Source: Chryseobacterium shigense (lineage in GTDB: Bacteria; Bacteroidota; Bacteroidia; Flavobacteriales; Weeksellaceae). Taken from it: a DNA stretch of 64,000 bases. Each line of letters opens with the position of its first letter. The first letter of the stretch is position 1. The notes under the pieces were generated by a model. The model saw nothing but the letters and a program-made list of their open reading frames with translations, ran no database searches and was not told the origin of the DNA. This document shows, piece by piece, positions 24,576-32,999 of the stretch. The stretch spans positions 1 to 64,000 of the forward strand of contig NZ_FTNY01000002.1 of the NCBI RefSeq assembly GCF_900156575.1, written 5' to 3'. Both the position numbers and the translations under genes were made by a program.

Positions 24576-25658
24576 TTATAAAACTTTTTCCAAGATCCTT
24601 ATATAGATCTCAATTCCTTCTTCAATCTCTTTGATATAGATGTACTCATCCGCTGTGTGGGAGCGCCTGCTGTCACCCGGGCCTATTTTGACAGAGGTGC
24701 ATGGAATAATGGCCTGATCCGATGACGTTGGTGAACCATAGGTTGTCCTTCCGATTTCCAAGCCTGCCTTTACAAACGGGTGATCCATCTCTATTTTTGA
24801 AGAATTCAATCTGAAGGACCTGGCCGTTAATGAAGATTTCATCTGGGACTGGATGATTTCAAAAGCTTCTTTATTGGAATATTCATCGGTAACCCTGACG
24901 TCCAGAGTGAAAGTACAGGCTTCCGGAACTACATTGTGCTGAACACCTGCATGAATTCCAGACAGCGTCACTTTAACTTCCCCGAGATAATCTGAAACCT
25001 TCGGAAATCTGAAATTCAGAATATGCTGAAGATCTTCCATACATTTTACAATAGAGTTATCGTCGTTCGGATGAGCAGCGTGAGAAGGAGTTCCTTTCAT
25101 TTCCCCATCTATGACCAAAAGTCCTTTTTCCGCGATTGCCAGATTCATCTGCGTGGGTTCTCCTACAATGGCAAGCTCGATGTTCGGAAGCTGTGGAAAT
25201 AAGGCCTCAATTCCATCAAATCCTGAAATCTCCTCCTCAGCCGTCAACGCAATCACTACATTATATTTTAAATCTTCTTTCTCATAAAAATGCACAAAAA
25301 CCTGAGCCATAGATACCAGAGAAGCTCCGGCATCATTGCTTCCCAATCCGTACAGTTTTCCATCCTGCTCAACCGGAAGAAAAGGATCCAGCGTATAGGC
25401 TTTATTCGGCTTTACTGTATCATGATGGGTATTCAGTAAAATGGAAGGCTTCAATACATCAAAGTTTTTATTGACTGCCCAGATGTTGTTTTTAAAACGT
25501 TTCGTAGGAATTTGATTTTTCTTGAAGAAATTCTCAATTTCTACGGAGGTATTGTATTCATCTTTACTGAATGAAGGAGTGGCAATCAGTTTTTTAAGCA
25601 ATTCAACGGCCTGATTCAGTAGCTCTTCTTTACTATAAACAGATTTCAGTTCCTCCAT
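24576..25658 (-). CDS. argE: N-acyl-citrulline/ornithine deacylase, M20 family
   Basis: The 360-residue zinc hydrolase has the M20 peptidase pattern. HHD at 78-80 (LLNTHHDTVKP) and Asp109 (GLGSNDAGAS) are metal ligands, the general-base pair Glu141/Glu142 is in TAEEEISG, and Glu/His ligands follow in GEPTQMNLAIAEKG. A central lid domain runs from about residue 170 to 280. In this operon, with an ArgF' acylornithine carbamoyltransferase, the substrate should be N-acyl-citrulline rather than N-acetylornithine. The acyl group may be succinyl (see the ArgF' entry). Its start overlaps the end of argB by 26 bp. Confidence 0.9.
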   Translation of the reverse strand: MEELKSVYSKEELLNQAVELLKKLIATPSFSKDEYNTSVEIENFFKKNQIPTKRFKNNIWAVNKNFDVLKPSILLNTHHDTVKPNKAYTLDPFLPVEQDGKLYGLGSNDAGASLVSMAQVFVHFYEKEDLKYNVVIALTAEEEISGFDGIEALFPQLPNIELAIVGEPTQMNLAIAEKGLLVIDGEMKGTPSHAAHPNDDNSIVKCMEDLQHILNFRFPKVSDYLGEVKVTLSGIHAGVQHNVVPEACTFTLDVRVTDEYSNKEAFEIIQSQMKSSLTARSFRLNSSKIEMDHPFVKAGLEIGRTTYGSPTSSDQAIIPCTSVKIGPGDSRRSHTADEYIYIKEIEEGIEIYIRILEKVL

Positions 25659-26427
25659 GATGGTTTTCTATATGATTTTTTAATTGGGTTTCTTTAATTA
25701 AGAATACCTTATTTACTTTATTTTTTACAGCTCCGAGAGCATTTTCAAGTTTGGGTAAAATTCCTTTATGCAATTTTCCTGCTTGTTTTAAAACCGAAAA
25801 TTCTTCTTCGGAAATATTTCCAATAACAGATTCCGGATTTTCCACATCTTCCAACACCCCTTCTTTATCAAAACAATACAATAATTCTACATCATATTTC
25901 GAAGACAAAGCCTGAGCAATAACCGAAGCAATCGTATCTGCATTGGTATTAAAAAGATTTCCTTTTTTATCATGAGTTATCGCTGAAAAAACCGGGACAA
26001 GTTTAAGTTTAATCAATTTTGAGATCAATTTCCTGTTCACACTTTTCTTCTCAATATCTCCCACAAATCCGAAATCTATTTCTGCATGTTCTCTTTTTTT
26101 GGCTTTAATTAAATTCGCATCCGCTCCGGAAAAGCCTATTGCCTGGCATTTTTTCTGCTGAAGTTTTGCTACAATATTTTTATTGATTCCTCCTGCATAC
26201 ACCATCGCCACAATATCCAGCGTCTCTTTATCTGTAATTCTTCTTCCGTTGATCATTTTCTGTTCAACACCCAGTTTATCCGCCAAAGTGGTTGCTAATT
26301 TTCCACCACCATGCACCAGAATTTTCTTTTCTTTAATTTCAGAAAACTGCTCTAAAAATTGGTCAAGCAACTCCGGATCATCGATCAGGGCTCCTCCTAT
26401 TTTTATGATGTATAATTTTTCTTTCAT
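25633..26427 (-). CDS. argB: N-acylglutamate kinase (ArgB)
   Basis: ArgB phosphorylates N-acylglutamate, the second step of the pathway. The 264-residue amino-acid-kinase fold shows YIIKIGGALIDD at the N-terminus, KKILVHGGGKLATTLADKLG with the glycine-rich phosphate loop, NGRRITDKETLDIV, and LYCFDKEGVLED plus GKLHKGILPKLENALGAV in the second half. No N-terminal arginine-sensing helix is present, so feedback inhibition by arginine is not expected. The 3' end overlaps argE. If the pathway uses succinylated intermediates, the substrate would be N-succinylglutamate. Confidence 0.94.
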   Translation of the reverse strand: MKEKLYIIKIGGALIDDPELLDQFLEQFSEIKEKKILVHGGGKLATTLADKLGVEQKMINGRRITDKETLDIVAMVYAGGINKNIVAKLQQKKCQAIGFSGADANLIKAKKREHAEIDFGFVGDIEKKSVNRKLISKLIKLKLVPVFSAITHDKKGNLFNTNADTIASVIAQALSSKYDVELLYCFDKEGVLEDVENPESVIGNISEEEFSVLKQAGKLHKGILPKLENALGAVKNKVNKVFLIKETQLKNHIENHHGGTEICL

Positions 26428-26432
26428 TTTGA

Positions 26433-26486
26433 TTAATAGGATTCCATCCTATCTTGGGTTAAATCGTTCCGTTGGAACTCTTTGTG
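26433..26486. repeat. Dispersed ATAGGAT-ATCCTAT repeat (argF'-argB gap)
   Basis: An interrupted palindrome AATAGGATTCCATCCTAT is followed by CTTGGGTTAAATCGTTCCG and GGAACTCTTTGTGG. The same composite occurs twice in tandem at 30196-30287 between argG and argC. Confidence 0.7.
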
Positions 26487-26510
26487 GGTTTAAATGTTCT
26501 TGAGATTCTT

Positions 26511-26543
26511 ATCCTTGTCAAGGTTTAAAACCTTGACAAGGAT
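26511..26543. repeat. Perfect 33-bp palindrome
   Basis: Two 16-bp arms (first arm ATCCTTGTCAAGGTTT) flank a single central A, giving a perfect palindrome. It lies 16 bp past the argF' stop. There is no T tract, so a simple terminator is not indicated. Confidence 0.85.
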
Positions 26544-26558
26544 TGAAAGGAATTCCAG

Positions 26559-27518
26559 TTATTTAGAATTCAATTCATTCAAAATTTCTGAAAAAACGGC
26601 TTGTGCAGAGAAAATTCTGTTTTTGGCCTGCTGATAGATAATGGAGTTTTTTCCATCCATTACCTCATCGCTCAATTCTACATTACGACGGACAGGAAGG
26701 CAATGCATTACTTTAGCATCGTTGGTGTTCTTCAGCTTTTCCGCTGTCAGCATCCAGCTTTCTTTTACTTCCGGCATGACTGCATAATCATCGAAAGAGG
26801 ACCAGTTTTTTACATAGATAAAATCAGCGTCTTTTAAAGCTTCCTCCTGATTATGGATTACTTTGATATCTTTCGTGAAGTTTTTATCCAGATCATAGCC
26901 TTCAGGATTGGCGATGACAAAATCTACGTCCATTTCCTGCATCCATTCTGCAAAGGAATTTCCTACGGCCTGAGCAATCGGCTTAATATGTGGCGCCCAG
27001 GTCAGAACTACTTTCGGTTTGCGTTCCTCTTTCCAGTTTTCTGTAATGGTAATACAGTCTGCCAGACTTTGAAGCGGGTGTCGCGTTGCGGATTCCAGAG
27101 AAATCACAGGTACTTTCGCATGCTGCTCAAACTGGCTCAGGATACTTTCGTTAACATCGTCTTCCTTAGATTTCATGCCCGCAAAACAACGTACTGCAAT
27201 GATATCGCAATATTGATTTAATACTTCTATCGCATCTTTGATGTGCTCAACGGTATCGCCATTCATTACGGCTCCGTCTGCAAATTCAAGATTCCAGGCT
27301 TCCTGGGCTGCATTTAAAGTCAGGACATTCAATCCTAAATTCTGTGCGGCGATCTGACTGCTTAAACGTGTTCTTAAACTTGAATTTAAAAATACCAGGC
27401 CTATAGTTTTCCCCTTTCCTTTCTCTGTTTCGGAATGAGGATTTTCTTTAATTTGTAACGCTTTCTTTATAATTTCCTGTAAGTTTTTTACGTCGCTTAC
27501 AGAGGTGAATTTTTTCAT
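26559..27518 (-). CDS. argF': N-acyl-ornithine carbamoyltransferase, predicted N-succinyl type
   Basis: The 319-residue enzyme belongs to the acylornithine transcarbamylase family, not classic OTCase. It aligns without gaps at the N-terminus with Bacteroides fragilis N-succinylornithine transcarbamylase, and has SSLRTRLS at 46-53, LESATRHPLQSLAD, LTWAPH and MHCLPVRRN. Residue 90, in NGDTVEH, is Val. In the literature the residue at this position (Pro90 in B. fragilis, Glu92 in Xanthomonas) sets substrate choice, and Val in place of Glu converts the Xanthomonas acetyl enzyme to the succinyl substrate. N-succinylornithine is therefore predicted, as inference. It sits between argD and argB in the operon. 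Confidence 0.9.
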   Translation of the reverse strand: MKKFTSVSDVKNLQEIIKKALQIKENPHSETEKGKGKTIGLVFLNSSLRTRLSSQIAAQNLGLNVLTLNAAQEAWNLEFADGAVMNGDTVEHIKDAIEVLNQYCDIIAVRCFAGMKSKEDDVNESILSQFEQHAKVPVISLESATRHPLQSLADCITITENWKEERKPKVVLTWAPHIKPIAQAVGNSFAEWMQEMDVDFVIANPEGYDLDKNFTKDIKVIHNQEEALKDADFIYVKNWSSFDDYAVMPEVKESWMLTAEKLKNTNDAKVMHCLPVRRNVELSDEVMDGKNSIIYQQAKNRIFSAQAVFSEILNELNSK

Positions 27519-27614
27519 TTGATGAATTTTTTAATTACTTGTGATACTCTTAAACACAAATTTTTTTTCATTTAAACACATTAGAACACATAAGTAACCT
27601 TAAAATGATTGTGT

Positions 27615-27742
27615 ATATTTAAGTTCACATAAGATGAAAATCAAAGGTTTTCAGAAAACTCAAGTGTTCTTCTTAAGCGCTTAGTAGTTTCTTTACCATT
27701 ACTAAAGTGTTTATATCTTTTGTAACTTTTTTGGTTTAAATC
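27615..27742. repeat. Decayed copy of part of the 226-bp repeat (argD-argF' gap)
   Basis: GAAAATCAAAGGTTTTCAG, AAGTGTTCTTCTTAAGCG, ACTAAAGTGTTTATATC and CTTTTGTAACTTTTTTGG correspond in order to segments of the 226-bp unit at 2157-2940, with many substitutions. It ends at the 3' end of argD. Confidence 0.6.
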
Positions 27743-28875
27743 TTATCTAAAACTTCTTTTAAAGCACCGACAAAAAGATCTGTTTCTTCTTTGCCGATAG
27801 TAAGAGCCGGAAGGATCCTCAATACACTTTTATCATTGGAATTTCCTGTAAAAATGTGATGATCGTACAATAGACTTTTCCTCACTTCTGAACAGTCCTG
27901 ATCCAGCTCTACTCCAATCATTAATCCTTTCCTTCGAATGGATTTAATATGGGGAAAATCTTTAATTTCGTTTTCAATATAATCACCCATTTTCTGAGCA
28001 TTTGCTATCAGACCTTCCTTTTTCATAACATCCAAAACCGCAATGGCAGCAACACAGGCTAAGTGATTCCCTCCGAAAGTTGTTCCCAGCAAACCATTGC
28101 TTGCCTGAAACTTAGGGTGAATCAGGACACCTCCGATCGGGAAACCATTTCCCATTCCTTTGGCTGTCGTGATCATATCCGGTTGGATACCAAATTCCTG
28201 ATGGGCAAAGAAATATCCGCTTCTTCCGTATCCTGACTGCACTTCATCCAGAATCAAAGCTGCGTCATATCTTTCACACAGTTCTTTAATTTTGGATAAA
28301 AATTCCGCCGTCGGGATCATAATTCCGCCTACTCCCTGAATTCCTTCAATAATGACGGATGAAATTTCACTTCCCTCAGTTTCAAAGATCTCTTCAAGCT
28401 GTTGGATATCATTCCATTCAGACTTAATAAATCTTTCAGAAAAATTAACCGCAGCAACAATTTTTGGATTATCTGTTACAGAAACCGCCGCAGAAGTTCT
28501 TCCGTGGAAGGATCCTGAGAAATAAAGCACTTTACTTTTACCGTTATGGAAAGAGGCTAGTTTCAATGCGTTTTCATTGGCTTCAGCTCCTGAATTGCAT
28601 AGAAAAAGGTTGTAATCTTCATAGCCTGAAAGTTTCCCTAATTTATCAGCCAGCTCAGTCTGCAATTCATTCTGAACCGAGTTTGAATAGAAAGATATTT
28701 TCTCCAGTTGCTCTTTTAATTGAGTTTGATAGTGCGGATGATTATGTCCGATGGAAATCACTGCATGACCTCCGTAAAAATCAAGATATTTTTCTCCTTT
28801 ATCGTCCCAAAGAAATGAGCCCTGGGCTTTTACCGGATTTATGTTGAATAATGGATATACGTTGAATAAATTCAT
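27736..28875 (-). CDS. argD: N-acylornithine aminotransferase
   Basis: This PLP-dependent class III aminotransferase converts N-acylglutamate semialdehyde to N-acylornithine. From MNLFNVYPLFNINPVKAQGSFLWD the length is 379; an upstream frame adds 23 residues with no family support. Visible markers are NSGAEANENALKLA, FHGRTSAAVS, ILDEVQSGYGRSG and the PLP lysine at residue 239 in TTAKGMGNGFPIGG. Expected to be a cytoplasmic homodimer. Large gaps on both sides (327 bp to argC, 217 bp to argF') contain dispersed repeats. Confidence 0.94.
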   Translation of the reverse strand: MNLFNVYPLFNINPVKAQGSFLWDDKGEKYLDFYGGHAVISIGHNHPHYQTQLKEQLEKISFYSNSVQNELQTELADKLGKLSGYEDYNLFLCNSGAEANENALKLASFHNGKSKVLYFSGSFHGRTSAAVSVTDNPKIVAAVNFSERFIKSEWNDIQQLEEIFETEGSEISSVIIEGIQGVGGIMIPTAEFLSKIKELCERYDAALILDEVQSGYGRSGYFFAHQEFGIQPDMITTAKGMGNGFPIGGVLIHPKFQASNGLLGTTFGGNHLACVAAIAVLDVMKKEGLIANAQKMGDYIENEIKDFPHIKSIRRKGLMIGVELDQDCSEVRKSLLYDHHIFTGNSNDKSVLRILPALTIGKEETDLFVGALKEVLDKI

Positions 28876-29203
28876 TTTTTTTGTTTTAATTAATTTCTTT
28901 TGTCTTGAAATCGAAGATTCGACGTAGTCAAACAAAAGAAACAAAAGTTCAAGACTGGAAACTTCCGCTAAAAAATATTTTTGTTCTCTAAAAATTCTAA
29001 AACCTGCGCTAATTTGACATTTGTTCTTCGATTCGAAATTTGTCTCGCGCTTCGAACAGTAGAATTTTCTTAACGTTCACAAAACTATTTTTCTTAACGC
29101 TCCATTTTCCTAAGTCGAATATTTCTGTTTTTCAATTCACATTTCACATTTCACATTTCACAATTGACTTATTGACCATTCACCTTATTAACCATTCACT
29201 TTT
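28876..29203. other. 327-bp argC-argD gap without a gene
   Basis: No coding frame was found. The right part (about 29132-29200) holds tandem TTTCACA units and related CATTCAC phrases. The middle holds a TTCTTAACG phrase that occurs twice (near 29070 and 29091). It is a repeat-rich spacer inside the arginine operon, so transcription must cross it or a second promoter lies here; no good promoter was seen. Confidence 0.5.
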
Positions 29204-30166
29204 TTAAAATGCTACAGGCTTTAAGTTCAGTCCCAGGCTTTCTTCCCAGCCCATCGCAATATTCATGTTTTGTACCGCCTGTCCGGAGGCTCCCTTTAAC
29301 AAATTGTCAATCGCTGAGTGAATGACCGCTACATTCCCACTCTTTTCTATATGAATCACACAGCGATTGGTATTGACAACCTGCTTTAAATCAATTGCAT
29401 TTTCACTTACCTTCACAAAAGGCTCTTCTTCATAAAAATCCTGATACAACTGAACGATATCTGAAAGTACTAAATCTGTTTTCACTGTAGAACTTGTAAA
29501 AATTCCTCTTGCAAAATCTCCTCTCCATGGAACAAAATTCAGACTGATATCTTTATGATTAAACGAAACTAACTGCTGTAAAATCTCATCCACATGTTGA
29601 TGCGTCAGCGTCTTGTATGCCGAAATATTATCATTCCTCCAGGTAAAATGTGTCGTTGCCTGCAAAGACTGGCCTGCACCCGTAGAACCTGTAATCCCCG
29701 TCGTGTACACTTCATTCAACCAACCCTTTTCAGCTAATGGAAGAAGAGCGAGCTGAATCGCTGTGGCAAAACATCCCGGATTGGCGATACTTTTTGCACC
29801 TTCCAGGTTTTTTTTATTGATTTCAGGAAGTCCGTAGATAAAATTTCTGTTTCCCAAACTTCCGTCCAAACGGAAATCATTTCCAAGATCAATAACTAAA
29901 GTATCTTCCTTTACTGAATTTTTAATAAGCCAATTCTGACTCTCCTTATGAGGAAGACACAAAAATAAAATATCCACCTCTTTCGGCTCATCCGTTAAAA
30001 CCTGCTCACAAACTGCCGTTAAATCCGGGTACAAATCTGAAATTTTTGTCCCCGAATTGGAACGGCTATATAAAAAACTCAATGACACATTGGGATGAAA
30101 AGCCAGCACACGGACCAATTCGCTCCCTGTGTAGCCGTTGGCGCCTACAATTCCTGCTTTTTTCAT
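29204..30166 (-). CDS. argC: N-acyl-gamma-glutamyl-phosphate reductase
   Basis: ArgC reduces the acylglutamyl phosphate with NADPH. The 320 residues show the Rossmann start KAGIVGANGYTGSELVRVLAFHP, the catalytic Cys132 in IANPGCFATA, and the substrate loop GSTGAGQSL. A conserved NFVPWRGDFARGI follows; typical sequences have His where this has Trp-Arg-Gly, a pattern seen in Bacteroidetes forms. The start MKKAGIVGANGYTG is clear. It lies between argG and argD; the 161-bp gap to argG holds two tandem dispersed repeats. Confidence 0.94.
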   Translation of the reverse strand: MKKAGIVGANGYTGSELVRVLAFHPNVSLSFLYSRSNSGTKISDLYPDLTAVCEQVLTDEPKEVDILFLCLPHKESQNWLIKNSVKEDTLVIDLGNDFRLDGSLGNRNFIYGLPEINKKNLEGAKSIANPGCFATAIQLALLPLAEKGWLNEVYTTGITGSTGAGQSLQATTHFTWRNDNISAYKTLTHQHVDEILQQLVSFNHKDISLNFVPWRGDFARGIFTSSTVKTDLVLSDIVQLYQDFYEEEPFVKVSENAIDLKQVVNTNRCVIHIEKSGNVAVIHSAIDNLLKGASGQAVQNMNIAMGWEESLGLNLKPVAF

Positions 30167-30195
30167 ATTTTTAATGATATGATGATTTGATTATG

Positions 30196-30287
30196 ATTGA
30201 TAGGATTTCATCCTATTCTTGGATAAATCGTTTTTATTGATAGGACTGCGTCCTATCCTTGGGTAAATCGTTCCGTATGAACTCTTT
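30196..30287. repeat. Two tandem ATAGGAT-ATCCTAT repeats (argG-argC gap)
   Basis: ATTGATAGGATTTCATCC and ATTGATAGGACTGCGTCC begin two units 40 bp apart, each followed by TATyCTTGGrTAAATCG. The second continues with TTCCGTATGAACTCTTT. The related single copy is at 26433-26486. Each unit contains an ATAGGA/TCCTAT hairpin. Confidence 0.75.
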
Positions 30288-30327
30288 ACTTATAAATCTT
30301 TATTTAGAGTTCCTTAACTGAAGTTTT

Positions 30328-31521
30328 TTATTTTGAATTGATCTGGTGGTAAATGTTTAAGGAATTGCTTACAATTTTTGTGTATCCTTTTACATCTTCT
30401 CCTGTCCAGGCTCTGTTGGCTTCGCCGTAGCTTCCGAATTTATCAGACATCAGATCGTGCTTGGATTCAATTCCGTTTAAAACAAACCTGTATGGATGAA
30501 GGGTGACAAATACTTTTCCACTGACCGTTTCCTGAGAATCGATTAAGAAAGATTCAATATTTCTCATCACAGGATCCAGGAATAATGCTTCATGAAGCCA
30601 GTTTCCATACCAGTCGGAAAGCTGAGACTTCATCACCTGCTGATATTTTGAAAGCGTGTGTTTTTCCAATAAATGGTGTGCCTTGATGATCACTGATGCC
30701 GCCGCTGCCTCAAATCCTACTCTTCCCTTAATTCCCACAATAGTATCTCCAACATGAATATCACGACCGATCCCATAAGCTGAAGCCAGTTCTTCAATTT
30801 TTTGAATCGCCTTCACGGGATGTTCAAAATTTTCTCCGTTTACCGCTATAACCTCACCGTTTTTAAATTCAATCTCCAGTTCTGAAGGCTGAGTTTCTTT
30901 AATTTGGGATGGAAAAGCTTCTTCCGGAAGACAATTTCGGGATGTTAATGTTTCCTTTCCTCCAACGGATGTTCCCCAAAGTCCTTTATTGACTGAATAT
31001 TGTGCTTTGTGAAACTCCATTTCATACCCATGGCTTTTCAGAAATTCAATTTCTTCTTCACGGGACAGACTCATATCGCGGATCGGTGTAATGATCTCTA
31101 CTTCCGGACACATTACCTGAAAAATCAAATCAAAACGAACCTGATCATTTCCAGCCCCTGTACTTCCGTGCGCAATAGCATCAGCACCGGTTTCAATGGC
31201 ATACTTTGCTATTTCCTGCGCCTGAACGGTTCGCTCAGCGCTTACAGATAACGGATAAGTATTGTTTTTCAGCACATTTCCGAAGATCAGATACTTTACA
31301 CAAGAGTTATAGTAATCTTCCTGAGCATCTACGCACCTGTATTCTTTAGCCCCAAGATTAAAGGCTTTTTTCTCCAGTTCCTTTTCTTCTTCTTTTGAAA
31401 AACCTCCGGTATTTACAGTGACTGCATACACTTCATACCCCAGTGTTTCACTAAGATATTTAGCACAGTAAGAGGTATCCAAACCTCCGCTAAACGCTAA
31501 GACTACTTTCTTTTTCTCCAT
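30328..31521 (-). CDS. argG: Argininosuccinate synthase
   Basis: ArgG condenses citrulline and aspartate using ATP. From MEKKKVVLAFSGGLDTSYCAKYL the length is 397, typical for the family. The P-loop-like AFSGGLDTS marks the N-type ATP pyrophosphatase domain, and HGSTGAGNDQVRFD, SVNKGLWGTSVGG and GRVGFEAAAASVIIKAHHLLEKHTL are further family signatures. The 5' end overlaps the upstream GNAT gene by 32 bp, suggesting translational coupling. It is the second gene of the operon. Confidence 0.95.
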   Translation of the reverse strand: MEKKKVVLAFSGGLDTSYCAKYLSETLGYEVYAVTVNTGGFSKEEEKELEKKAFNLGAKEYRCVDAQEDYYNSCVKYLIFGNVLKNNTYPLSVSAERTVQAQEIAKYAIETGADAIAHGSTGAGNDQVRFDLIFQVMCPEVEIITPIRDMSLSREEEIEFLKSHGYEMEFHKAQYSVNKGLWGTSVGGKETLTSRNCLPEEAFPSQIKETQPSELEIEFKNGEVIAVNGENFEHPVKAIQKIEELASAYGIGRDIHVGDTIVGIKGRVGFEAAAASVIIKAHHLLEKHTLSKYQQVMKSQLSDWYGNWLHEALFLDPVMRNIESFLIDSQETVSGKVFVTLHPYRFVLNGIESKHDLMSDKFGSYGEANRAWTGEDVKGYTKIVSNSLNIYHQINSK

Positions 31522-32095
31522 TGTAATCATCAATTTCGGACTGCTGAATTTCAGTCCCGTTTACTTTATTATTATTGTCAGGAACGAAAAGCATCGCTGT
31601 ACACAGACAATTTTTACGTTCCTTTTTCATTAAAATCTCATAATTCACACAGTTCTTACACCCGCTCCAAAATTCTTCATCCTGAGTCAATTCAGAATAG
31701 ATGACCGGCTTGTAACCCAGATCACTGTTAATTTTCATGACGGCAAGTCCTGTGGTCAACCCAAATACCTTTGCATTGGGATATTTTTCTCTAGATAGCT
31801 GGAAAACCTTATTCTTGATCAAAGTGGCTACTCCTCTGTTCCTGTAATTCGGAGATACAATAAGTCCGGAGTTGGCTACAAACTGACCATGCGACCATGT
31901 CTCAATGTAGCAGAACCCGACCCATTCGCCATTTTCAGTAGCAACCACAGCATTACCCTCTGAAATCTTTTTCGTTAAATATTCGATGGAACGTTTTGCG
32001 ATCCCCGTTCCTCTTCGCTGTGCAGAATCATACATTTCCTGCTGTATTTCACTCACATACATTAGATGTTCGCATGAGGAAATTTCTATTTCCAT
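31490..32095 (-). CDS. GNAT acyltransferase, candidate N-acylglutamate synthase
   Basis: This 201-residue GNAT protein heads the arginine operon. The acetyl-CoA-binding region reads GLIVSPNYRNRGVATLIKNKVF, preceded by GEWVGFCYIETWSHGQFVANSG, and a CKNC pair lies near residue 150. In Bacteroidetes, operons of this form begin with such a GNAT gene, which is thought to make the N-acylated glutamate (acetyl or succinyl) that starts the pathway. No classic argA or argJ is in this window. The reaction is inferred from position and family. Its end overlaps argG. A TAAATTTG box at 32124-32117 may be its promoter, with weak -33 support. Confidence 0.75.
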   Translation of the reverse strand: MEIEISSCEHLMYVSEIQQEMYDSAQRRGTGIAKRSIEYLTKKISEGNAVVATENGEWVGFCYIETWSHGQFVANSGLIVSPNYRNRGVATLIKNKVFQLSREKYPNAKVFGLTTGLAVMKINSDLGYKPVIYSELTQDEEFWSGCKNCVNYEILMKKERKNCLCTAMLFVPDNNNKVNGTEIQQSEIDDYNGEKESSLSV

Positions 32096-32255
32096 TTATT
32101 TATCTAATTTTTTTGGCAAATTTAAAGCATAATAACTTTAAAAACCAAATTAAAAAGATATTTTTTTTGATTTGAAGAAATAAACAGGTAATTTTATCTT
32201 TACAATAAAATATAAATTTGCTAAATTATTATATATTTGCTAAAAACATATAGCT

Positions 32256-32672
32256 ATGGAAAACAAGTGCCCAAAATGCGGCGGCGATAAGATCGTCAAA
32301 AGCGGAATTATCAACGAAAAACAACGTTTTCTCTGCAAAGACTGCAAGTATTATTTTACCGTAAAAAAAATGGGGAAACAGATCGATGACTACTATGTCA
32401 CCAAAGCGCTTCAGCTGTATCTTGAAGGCTTAAGTTTCCGTGAAATAGAAAGAATCATTGGGGTCTCCCACGTCACGATCAGCTCCTGGATCAAAAAATA
32501 CAACATCACAAGACCTCCTCATTCTGAATTCCATCCTGTTTATAAAATATTAAAACAGAATGAATTGATTGAATATATCGCGAAGGAAGAAAACATCAAA
32601 AATTCAGGACTTATCATTACTCAATTTGCGGATAAGTATATGCTGATTAAATGGGAGAGATTTAAGAAGTAA
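32256..32672 (+). CDS. Zinc-ribbon/HTH protein (InsA-like, probably domesticated)
   Basis: The 138-residue protein starts MENKCPKCGGDKIVKSG and continues with FLCKDCKYYF, a CxxC...CxxC zinc ribbon like that of IS1 InsA. An HTH of transposase type follows (EGLSFREIERIIGVSHVTISSWIKKY). The C-terminal 45 residues (EFHPVYKILKQNELIEYIAKEENIKNSGLI) are not transposase-like and no catalytic domain or terminal inverted repeats are present. It is more likely a transcription factor derived from a transposase. It lies directly upstream of the carboxylate uptake and acs cluster and divergent from the arginine operon. Its targets are unknown. Confidence 0.8.
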   Translation: MENKCPKCGGDKIVKSGIINEKQRFLCKDCKYYFTVKKMGKQIDDYYVTKALQLYLEGLSFREIERIIGVSHVTISSWIKKYNITRPPHSEFHPVYKILKQNELIEYIAKEENIKNSGLIITQFADKYMLIKWERFKK

Positions 32673-32999
32673 TTGAGACACTACAGCAAGATACAAGACA
32701 TCAGATTTCAGATCTTAGATTTTAGACATTAGGAGTGGTAGCTTCGGGAGCCTCAGCCACCAGGCACCTGTCATTTATTAATCAAAACTCAACTCACAAC
32801 TTTATCCTGACACATTCACTGTCCAACACTCAGGCTTTCTAACGCTAAAATCCGTAATTCAAATCTAATAAATCGCGACTAAAAACCAGTCGGTTACAAA
32901 AAACTATACCATTACCACTAATATATATTAAATTTTTGTAAATAAATTATTAATTACAATTTGGCATTCACAAAAAACAACGCCAAAAATTGATAATTT
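32673..32999. other. 326-bp intergenic region before the porin gene
   Basis: No gene was found. At 32697-32730 lies a member of the TCAGATTTCAGA repeat family. The last 130 bp are very AT-rich and must hold the porin promoter; an imperfect AATTTG box lies at about 32959-32964, too irregular to call. Confidence 0.5.

Noticed and set aside
32930..32999. A sigma-54-like site (TTGGCA) before the porin gene
   Set aside because: The -12 GC element is missing at the required 10-nt distance.
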